Of a DNA stretch of 64,000 nucleotides, positions 55,506 to 64,000 are shown in pieces. The notes beneath the pieces were generated by a model. The model was given only the letters and a program-made list of their open reading frames with translations, did not search any database and was not told the DNA's origin. The translations under genes were made by a program, and so were the position numbers. The stretch's first letter is position 1; the number at the start of each line of letters is the position of its first letter. The stretch is from contig CM044869.1 in assembly GCA_024500155.1 (NCBI GenBank), forward strand, positions 38,441,398 through 38,505,397, given 5' to 3'. The DNA comes from Chenopodium formosanum (Eukaryota > Streptophyta > Magnoliopsida > Caryophyllales > Amaranthaceae).

Positions 55506-56620
55506 CTATTGGCCCAAAATTGCGCCCCATAAGAACAAAGCCCTTAAATGAAACAATAAATAAGCACCCCCCCCACACTTAAGCGGAAAACCGTCCTCGG
55601 TTTGAACAGAGTGGAGAATGGGGTGGGAGGAAGGGCTAAACTCGGCCTGAGGGCCCTTGTCCTCCATGTGAGAACTAGAGCCCTCTCCATATGGATGCCA
55701 CTCGTAGTCGACGTCGATAGGAGGGCCATGGGGGTCCCAACCACCGGTGTAACCCGGTGGAAAACCGCGGTTCCGGTACAACTCTTGTTGGTAGTCCGGA
55801 AGAAAGTCAAAGGGAGGGGGCATCTCAAGTGGCTCGGATGTGTACATGGGGTAGTTGGGGTCCCCACGGTAATCACACCCTCCCGGTGCCTTGTAATCGT
55901 ACCCCTCAGAGGTGGGGTAGTTCACTCGGGGGGCCCCTTGAGATGAAGGCCCGGACCAATAGGGCCAAACCGGTTGACGGGGAGTGCCGTCAACATGCGG
56001 TTCCTCGTGAGAAGGAACCGGCCCCTGTTGGGGCGGAAAATACGGATAGTTCACTGGTGGGTCAAAGTGCCCTTGGTTTACATGCCAATCATAAATTATG
56101 GCATTGTAAACCGAGTACCCATCGGCGGCCTCCGTCAACCGGTTAACTTGCACAGAAAGGTTTTGGAAGGCACGCTCAAGGTTAAAAGAGGAAGAGGAAG
56201 AGGAAGAGGCCATACCTCCCTCGCTAGAGGAGGGGACTCGCAAACCTTGGGATCCTTCCACATATTGAAAACCTTGAAGTTGAAACCCTTGTTGTTGTTG
56301 TTGTTGATGAAATTGTTGTTGAAATTGTTGTTGCTGTTGGAATTGTTGTTGTTGTTCTTCTTGTTGTTCTTGCTGTTGTTGTTGTTGATGCCGCTCGTGG
56401 ACAATCATGTTTCGCTCACCTCCAAGAGCGTTGGTGAGGACGCCATTGTCCCTAGGAATCTTCCACACATTCCTTGTGTTCCGCTCCAAGGAAGTGCGGC
56501 TCGGGTATGGAAGAATGCAATGGTGCTCCCTCTCAACACACCAATCGTGGAAGTTGTTCACATCGTCGGTCGGTTGGATGAAAACTGACTTTCGCATGTG
56601 TGAGATGTCCACGAACATAT
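55506..56620 (-). CDS. Athila-type extra ORF (env-position), Gln-rich, truncated at N-terminus
   Basis: An open frame of 370 codons on minus, entering from the copia junction at 56620, so the real start lies beyond it. Order: a globular N-part with VFIQPTDDVNNFHDWCVE and RTSLERNTRNVWKIPRDNG; a Gln-rich tract of about 45 residues (56280-56400, CAA/CAG repeats); a Ser run; a short helical segment FNLERAFQNLSVQVNRL; and a Pro/Tyr/Gly-rich tail. Near the end EDGFPLKCGGG is encoded over a G-run resembling a second polypurine tract. Position between pol and 3' LTR in sense orientation and the tail composition suggest an ATHILA ORF-1-type protein. Function unknown. Plus-strand ORFs opposite it are shadows. 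Confidence 0.6.
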
Positions 56621-58054
56621 TGAAAGGAATGGTGTCCTTCGAACAAGTGTACTATTCCGTTAGCGGGTTCAGAATTATTAGAAAGCTAATATATTCAGTA
56701 AGGTCAAGTGATCGGAATGCCTAGGTGGAGGCCGCTTCCGATCAGTAATATTAATGGATAATTAATGTTACAGCTTAATCTTGACTGAACCCTTCGGGTC
56801 ACACCCAAGCATTCAACAAACCGAAACGACGAATTAATTCGGAAGGAATTAATGAGTCGACCGAGTAATATTTATTTAGACGTCGGAAATTCGAGCTTAG
56901 AGCGTCGAAACCGAGCGTCGGAAGTCGAGTCGAAACATAGTGAAAGACGAGACGTGAAATAGTAATAAATCAACAAAAGACCAAAATACCCCTAGCATCG
57001 GAATGCCCAAGCAAACCGAGTGCTAAGGGCGTATAGCCTAGCATGGTGGCTAGCATGCGCACCAAGCCGAGCCTAGGCTGGCTGGTGCGTGCTAGCGCAC
57101 TCATGCTAGCATCGCAAGGCTAGGCGCTGCCTAGTGCGTGCTAGCATGCTAGGCGCAGCCTTGTGCGCGCAATGGCTAGCAAGCCATGCCGCAACAAGCT
57201 GCTGAAGCTAGCACGCTAGGCGCGCCAGCTCGCCACAGCTAGCAGCAGCATGGCTAGGCCATTGCTTGCTGCCTAGCAGCGCTGGCCAAGGCACAAGGCC
57301 AGCAGCAGCAGCCCGCACAAGCATGCTGGGCGTGCTGGCCAGCAGCGGCTGGCAGCCCGCATGCGAGTGCTGGGCTTGCTGGGCGTGGCTGCCACGGACA
57401 GCAGCACATGGCAGCCCACCTTGGCTGCCTTGGTGCCCAAGGGTGGGTGCCATGTGGCTTGTTGTCCTTGAGTGTGTGGGGAGTAAGGTGGCCGGTTATG
57501 GGAGAGGGAGTGGGGAGCAAGTTTGGTCCCCCCTTCTCCAAGTGGTCCTCACCTAACCACTCACATGAGCTTGCCACTTGTTGATTTATTACTAGCTTGA
57601 TTATTGATTTTATTTTAGCTTTAAAATAAAATGGAAAAATCATACTATCCCACATTGATGGGAGAGTAAATGATACTCCCATCATTTCCTATAAATACCC
57701 AAGTATGGGCATTGGGAAAGATGCTTGAGTAAGAGTTGGAAAAGGCATCACAATTAGTGAAAACCTTTGAACTCAATATAATTACTCGGGTTTTGTTGGT
57801 CGGGTCTTGCTAACCGCAAGACATTGGACCTAGTCGGTTTTGTTGGTGCGGGTGGACTTCGTTGGAGGTCTCCGTGCGAGCGGGACTTGAAGCTTGCAAG
57901 TAAGAGCTCATTTGGAGCGAAGCACGCATCAAAGGTAATTAGCTTATCTTAATCTTGTGATTAATTTAATTATGTTTATGGTTTTATTTATTGCGAGTGC
58001 GGTCTTGGTTTTGGGTTTGTTTCCGCGGTGAGTCGGACTCACCAAACCCCAACA
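56621..58054 (+). mobile_element. Copia 5' LTR (1434 bp), youngest insertion
   Basis: Starts TGAAAGGAATGGTG, ends CAAACCCCAACA, directly followed by a primer site. TATA box TATAAATA at 57690-57697. Shares its first 250 bp and last 100 bp with 4844-6138, but the middle is different: a GC-rich block (57000-57440) with many GCTAGC, GCATGC and GCAGCAGC motifs. ORFs in that block are not genes. Flank CATAT (56616-56620) is the expected target copy. The 3' LTR lies beyond the window. Confidence 0.9.
57000..57440. repeat. GC-rich GCTAGC/GCATGC repeat block in copia U3
   Basis: Dense short palindromes GCTAGC and GCATGC and GCAGCA runs lie 250-690 bp upstream of the TATA box, in an otherwise AT-rich LTR. 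A related CAG-rich block occurs in the leader at 59040-59350. Confidence 0.7.
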
Positions 58055-58070
58055 GCGGTATCGGAGTCTC
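58055..58070 (+). other. Primer binding site, initiator tRNA-Met type
   Basis: GCGGTATCGGAGTCTC directly follows the LTR and resembles the usual copia site TGGTATCAGAGC with two or three changes. Confidence 0.7.
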
Positions 58071-60789
58071 GCTCGTTTATTTTAAAATCATAATATTTTC
58101 AAGGTGTCATTATGGCTTATTTTTTCTAGTTTTAAGTTGCTAATTAGATTAGTAACTCGTTTTTCAAATTTTACCTCGTATTAGAGCTATCTTCAGCTCC
58201 CGAACCCAGATTTTGACCCAAAAATAGTGAATTTTGGGTGGAAAAGGTGTTCTGGAAATGGTTTTACCCTTCAGGACTCGGTTTTTAGCCAGAAAACGAC
58301 CAGAAATGCATTTTTCGAGGGATTTTTCGTTTTGACGAAAAATTTTAAGTCTTTCTAACCTTGAAAATTGATTGCATATTTATGGTGGTTATGTAAATGA
58401 TTCTTTCCTTATTTTATATGCAATTTTAGACCACTTTAAGCATGATTACTTGGTAGTAATTGGTGCTTGAAAGTTTGGTTTTATTTTTCACATAATTGCA
58501 AATTAATTGCATTAAGTGTGAAATAGTTGTTCTTTGTTGCTTCCAAGTATTAAAGATTCAATCTTTACTTATGATAAGTGATTGAAACTTTGAGTTACTA
58601 AATTCCATGAATTTTGGTTAAACTTTGTTGATTTAATCATTTTTTAGTTGATTGGAATCATAAAGTTTAAAACTTGTGATAGAAATTGGTTTATCTTCAT
58701 ATTGGAAGATATATAATTTTTCATGGAGTCACAAGTATTAAAGTTGGAGTCTTTATTGAACTTATGTTCATTTTTCCAACTCCCTTTTATTTTGTCAAAA
58801 TCTCAAGATTAATTTAAAGTGATTAAATTAATAGTGAGAAATGCCCTAATTTATTTTGTTACACCAAGTTAAACCAATTTTATTAAAGAATGATTCTTGG
58901 TAATAAATTTGGTTAATTGCTTTGGATGAATTATTTAAGTTGGACTTGTTATTTTTCATTTTTCCTCAAAATTGATTCTAAAATTAATTTAGAATGGATT
59001 TATAATGTCACACACAAAATTCGATAATTTTCGAAGCATTAGCACGCAACACGAGGCCTAAAAGCCCCGAGCTAGCTCTCGGCCAGCTGGGCTGCTCACG
59101 CAACCCATATGTGGCTGCCGAGGCTGCTGGGTGCTTCGTTCTTAGGTGCGTGGTGCTGTGCGTCTGTGTGTGTGAGGAAGGGCATGGGCTGCTGCTCGCT
59201 GCCAGCAACATAGCGCACCAGCCAGCAGCAAGCAGCAGCATGGCGCAGCAGCAGCATAGTGCTGTGCGCGCTGTGCGTGCTGCTACGCTTGGCTCGGCTG
59301 GGCGTGGCGTGTGCGAGCACAAGCAGCCCATGGGCATGCTTGGTGTTGCGGGGTGCGAATGGGTATGTTACGAGCTTGTTGTTCGGTACGTACGATCCCA
59401 TAATTGGCACAATAACCCCGGGTTATTAAGGCGATGCTATTTTAAAGTTAATTTTAGCGTTGCTTAATATGTAAATAAGGGTAATTTTGGGTTCCAAGTC
59501 TTAGTGCTAGGCACTTAGACATTATGGAATACGTAATTTTGCTTATATTGTCGTTTTAATCATTTTAATTATTTTGTTTATTTAATTAAAATTTTGGAGG
59601 CTAGGCCTCGGGTTTTTGAGCGACATTTGCAAAATTAATTTTGACAAATATTTGGGTTCACCGACTTAATTAATTGGATTAGTTAAGATTGGATGCGGAA
59701 TTTAGTGGGAGCGTCTCTTAGTTATTACCATAACCGGTTAAAACAACTTTGACTAGTTTAATTAGGCGTGTTAATTGGATTGACCACCTAGATTAATTAC
59801 TAGTTCTCGCGCGGTTTTATGCATTGTTACTTGTTTGATCGTTGTAAAATGCATGGGCCATTCACAGATAGTGAATGGACGAATGGAATGTAAAATTCTC
59901 TCATAGGTTTTATGAAATGGAAACTAGTGGGGCCCGATTAGGATAGAAAATACGGACTGTGATCCGTGATGTATTTTTGTAAATCTAAATACGGTCTGCG
60001 AACCGTTGAGTATTTTTGTACCTTAATATTTAGATTAGTCCTAATCGTAGATATTAGCAATTATATTATTTGGTCAAGTCTTGAAGACGGGGTTCTTAGA
60101 AGACGAAGCCATGAAGTTGCAAATGAAGACCTTTTGAAGACTTGAAGATCTCAAGGGGTATGCTAGTTGCCAAATGCATCTCTATTTATGTTTTCGATAT
60201 ATATTTATGTTTATATATTTGAATTATATGTTAGATGCATTGTTAGGATTTCGAATGTTGAGATGATTAATTAAGTTCACTTAAATCAACCAACATAGAA
60301 ACCCTAGGTCCCTTAAAATTGAGTAAAACTTGCCATTCCAAAACACACTTACCAACCGAACGAGGGTAGTGGTGGGCTACGCCAAAGCGAGGCATCACTA
60401 CTTCTCCAAGGAACGTAAGGCATACTGGATATGCAAGTGGTTTTGGTTATACTCAACGATATGAGTGATGGAGTCCTAACATGTCGTGGAAAAGTGAATA
60501 AATTGTTTAGAGAGCATTGGATGCGACGATTTATTCAACCAAGAATGGCTTGGAGCCATTAGCAAAGCGTTGCTTACCTTAGGAGATTGAGTGTTAAGAC
60601 AAGCCAAAGCATGCTTAACCACTCTTTGTTTCTTTGGGTCTTGGAATCGACTTATTCTCACCAAAATTGGGGACAATCTTTAATGTGTGAATAAGACGTT
60701 TTAAATAAGTTTGATTAAAATGCATGATTTCAATCTTATTTAAGTATAATGAATGGTTTTTCATTTCAAATTCTTTCAATTGTAGAATC
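58071..60789 (+). other. Copia leader, unusually long, possible intron
   Basis: 2.7 kb lie between primer site and gag ATG, without a supported gene. A CAG-rich GC block lies at 59040-59350; short ORFs there are composition effects. AG at 60784-60785 (TTCAATTGTAG after a T-rich run) sits four bases before the ATG and would suit a splice acceptor. A donor-like GGTATGC lies at about 60157. A spliced leader is possible but not shown. Confidence 0.45.
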
Positions 60790-63700
60790 ATGTCTTCAAA
60801 TAACTCAAACAACCAATTCTCGTTACGCTCAATTCTCGACAAGGAGAAACTGAGTGGGCCAAATTTTCTTGATTGGCAAAGGAATTTGCGAATTGTTCTC
60901 ATGCAAGAGCAAAAGGAATATGTCCTTGATGAGGAAATGCCGGAGACTCCCAATGAGGAGGTAACTCAAGCTGCCCTAAATCGATGGCAAAGTGCCAATC
61001 GAGATGTCAAATGTATCATGTTGGCCACAATGTCTCCTGAGCTTCAAAAGACTTTCTTTGAAAAGGAGACGGCTTTTGAGATCATTTCTAAATTGCAGAA
61101 TATGTTCCAAGAGCAGGCCCGAACTGAAAGGTTTGAAACCCACAGGCAGATCCTTGAGAGTAAGCTCAAGAAAGGAGAGCCAGTCAGCCCACATGTACTC
61201 AAAATGATTGGATTGTTTGAAAACATGGGAAGGCTTGATGCGGGGTATTCAACCGAGATGGCAATTGACATCATTCTCCACTCGCTGCACAAAGGCTATG
61301 ATCAGTTCAAGATGAACTATAATATGCATAGCATGGAGAAAACCCTCACCGAGCTTCATGGTATGTTGAAGCAAGCTGAGCAAACGCTCAAGGATGAGGG
61401 AAAGCATGATATGCTCATGATTAAAAAGGGCAAGCCGTTCAAATTTTCGGGCAAGAAGAAGAAAGGCTTTAAGGGGAAAGGTAAGAAGAAAACTTTTCCG
61501 CCTAAGTCTAAAGCTACCAAGAATAAGAGGGTAGCGTCTTCTAAATCTGATTCCGAATGTTTCTACTGTAAGAAGAAGGGACATTGGAAGAGAGATTGCC
61601 TCAAGTTCAAGGAAGATAAGAAGAACGGAACCGTTGCTTCTGAATCAGGTATATTCGTTATAGACTTTAACTTCACTAGCTTAACATCATGGGTATTAGA
61701 TACCGGATGTGGCTCACACCTTTGTTCCAATTCTCAGGGACTAAGGAACGCTAGAAGGCTAGAGAAGGGAGAGATTGAACTCCGGGTCGGCAATGGAGCC
61801 AGAATTGGTGCCGTATTCGTAGGAACTCTCAGTTTGTCTTTACCCACCGGGCTAGTTTTGGAACTCGATAATGTTTATTATGTTCCTAACATTACCAAAA
61901 ACATTATTTCAATTTCGGCGTTGGACGCCAAAGGTTTTGAATTTTGAGTAAAGAACAAAGAATGTTCATTTTATCTCGATAATGTTTTATATGGTATTGC
62001 ACATTCTGAAAATGGTCTTTATGTGCTTTCATTAGACAAACAAGTTTATAATGTGAATAATGATACCAAAAGAGCTAAGACCATGGAGTCAAATCAGACT
62101 TACTTGTGGCATTGTCGTCTTGGCCACATTAACATCAAACGCATCAAGAAACTTCTACAAGAAGGTGTTCTTGACTCTTTCGATTTAGAATCGTTTGAGA
62201 ATTGCGAAGGATGTCTATTAGGCAAGATGATTAAACAGCCATTCTCCAAGTTGGGAGAAAGGGCAAGTGACTTATTGGGTCTTATACATACCGATGTATG
62301 TGGACCAATGAGCTCAACCACAAGAAATGGACATCGATATTTCATCACTTTCACAGACGACTATAGTAGATATGGCTATGTCTACCTCATGTCGCACAAA
62401 TCTGAATCATTTGAAAAGTTCAAAAAATTTCAGAGTGAAGTTGAAAATCAGCTTGGCAAGAAAATCAAAGCCCTTCGATCGGATCGAGGTGGTGAATACT
62501 TGAGCCAAGAATTCGATGACCATCTGAAAGAAAAGGGTATACTTTCAGAATTGACACCTCCAGGAACTCCACAATGGAACGGAGTATCCAAAAGGAGAAA
62601 TCGGACCTTGTTAGACATGGTACGATCAATAATGGGTCTTAGTGATCTTCCTATCTCTTTCTGGGGACACGCACTTCTAACTGCGGCACTAACACTAAAC
62701 CATGCTCCATCAAAAGCTGTAGAAAAGACTCCATATGAATTATGGACGAAGAAACCTCCTAGGTTATCTTTTCTAAAGATATGGGGATGCGAAGCATATG
62801 TCAAGAAATTGATCTCTGACAAACTTCATCCCAAATCTGACAAGGTTTACTTTGTGGGCTACCCAAAAGAAACCAAAGGGTATTACTTCTACAACAAATC
62901 GGAGAACAAAGTGTTTGTTGCTCGCGATGGTGTCTTTTTGGAGAAGGAGCACCTTTCCAAAATGACAAGTGGGAGGAAAATCGAACTCGACGAAGTTCGT
63001 AAGGATGAGCAACAAAATCACAATGACAGTCAAAGTGCTCAAACAGCATCTGTTGACGCAAGTCAAAATGATCAAAATGTGCAAAGTCGAACCGACAATG
63101 CAAATGCTCAATCCATTACCCTACGTAGGTCTCTGAGGCCGAGATCTCAACCTGATAGATATCTTGGTTTAGTATTAACCGAGAATCAGGACATCCTGAT
63201 TATGGATGGAGATGAACCAGCAACCTACAAGCAAGCGATGGCAAGCACCGACTCTGCTAAATGGCAAGAGGCCATGAGATCTGAAATGGATTCCATGTTT
63301 GAAAATCAAGTCTGGGACTTGGTTGACTTACCCGAAGGTTATACACCGATCGGATGTAAGTGGATTTTCAAGTTGAAAACCGACAAAGATGGAAATGTAT
63401 TCATTTACAAAGCTAGATTGGTGGCAAAAGGTTACAGACAAGTTCATGGTATTGATTACGATGAAACCTTTTCACCAGTCGCAATGCTTAAATCCGTTCG
63501 GATCCTCCTAGCGATTGCTGCATATTACGACTATGAAATATGGCAGATGGACGTCAAAACCGCCTTCCTTAATGGTTATTTGGAAGAAACTGTGTATATG
63601 ACACAACCTGAAGGTTTTGTCGACCAAAACAATGCTAGGAAATTTTGTAAGCTTACGAAGTTCATTTATGGATTAAAGCAAGCAAGCAGAAGTTGGAATC

Positions 63701-64000
63701 TGCGTTTCGATGAAGCCATCAGTAAGTTTGGTTTTATCAAGAATCCAGATGAATCTTGTGTTTACAAGAAGGTCAGTGGGAGTGACATCGCCTTCCTAGT
63801 CTTATATGTCGATGACATATTGCTCAATGGAAACAACATTCCGTTGTTAGAGTCTGTAAAGGCCTGGCTTGGAAAGTGCTTCTCAATGAAAGACTTGGGA
63901 GAGGCTCAGTACATACTAGGCATCAAGATCTATAGGGATAGATCGAAAAGGATGATTGGATTGAGTCAAAGTACTTATATTGATAAGGTACTTGCTCGAT
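60790..64000 (+). CDS. Copia gag-pol polyprotein, nearly intact, runs off the window
   Basis: The preferred start is ATG 60790 (MSSNNSNNQFSLRSIL); the upstream in-frame ATG at 60724 precedes the likely splice acceptor. Gag; zinc knuckle CFYCKKKGHWKRDC (61558-61599); protease WVLDTGCGSH (DTG at 61699-61707); integrase HHCC (WHCRLGH near 62108, CEGC at 62203-62214), catalytic Asp in HTDVCGP (62293) and SDRGGEY (62482). The third catalytic residue, 35 residues on, is Lys (AAA at 62590-62592) instead of Glu. RT: KWIFKLKTDKDG, YKARLVAKGYRQ, QMDVKTAFLNG, YGLKQASRSWN and YVDD (63805-63816). One in-frame UGA (61945-61947) lies between protease and integrase; the remaining codons are open to 64000. 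RNase H lies beyond. Likely a recent insertion, unable to integrate by itself. Confidence 0.92.

Noticed and set aside
55602..56588. Plus-strand ORFs of 105-204 codons with a Leu-rich run
   Set aside because: Antisense shadow of the Gln-rich ORF of element B; the Leu run is the complement of CAA/CAG repeats.
57208..57685. Minus and plus ORFs rich in Ala, Gln, Pro and Trp
   Set aside because: Products of GCTAGC/GCAGCA repeats in the copia LTR.
1..64000. Endogenous pararetrovirus (caulimovirus-like) sequence
   Set aside because: All RT and integrase segments have LTR-retrotransposon order and neighbours; no movement-protein or coat-protein-like frame was seen.
1..64000. Host protein-coding, tRNA or rRNA genes
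   Set aside because: No frame with host-gene-like exons, and no tRNA cloverleaf or rRNA core sequence recognised on either strand; tRNA-like pieces are only primer binding sites.

Overview
This is repeat-only DNA from a plant nuclear genome, most likely a eudicot. That reading rests on Ty1/copia, Ty3/gypsy (Tat and Athila-like), mariner/Stowaway, CACTA-like and hAT-like sequences, plant-type GT-AG introns and AT-rich spacers. A Caryophyllales source is possible but unproven. I found no host gene, tRNA, rRNA or CRISPR array. Nearly all protein-coding sequence is retrotransposon-derived and most of it is broken.

Layout, left to right. (1) 1-6138: the decayed right half of a plus-strand copia element with its 3' LTR (4844-6138). 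(2) 6139-13453: a minus-strand Tat-like gypsy remnant. It has a spliced antisense ORF (6139-8296, plus strand), a probable gag remnant (8830-9250, minus) and a 5' LTR split in two (9268-9454 and 13051-13453) by an Athila-like fragment (9455-13050). (3) 13454-18611: AT-rich DNA with a CACTA-like end, a mariner-like remnant, a second decayed copia copy, a Helitron-like insert, an hAT-like piece and a Stowaway-like piece. (4) 18612-25214: a minus-strand Tat element with 3' LTR, antisense ORF and integrase C-terminus, carrying an hAT-like insertion. (5) 25215-26799: a copia LTR fragment and a 40-bp tandem array.

(6) 26800-64000 is the left arm of a nested stack. A Tat antisense ORF (26.8-30.3 kb) is broken by a second Tat element (30347). 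That element's integrase is broken by an Athila element (36020), whose integrase is broken by a minus-strand copia (44360). The copia is broken by Athila-like element A (46791), A by Athila-like element B (51848), and B by a young plus-strand copia (56621 to beyond the window). Two solo LTRs with perfect 5-bp target-site duplications sit inside this stack (28143-29937 and 37969-39898).

The copia at 56621-64000 is the only nearly intact coding unit. Its gag-protease-integrase-RT frame is open to the window edge except for one UGA, but the integrase catalytic Glu is replaced by Lys. The most unusual features are regulatory. Tat LTRs carry palindromic G-boxes between two divergent promoters, one of which drives the spliced antisense gene. 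Four Athila-like LTRs carry a GC-rich block just upstream of the TATA box.
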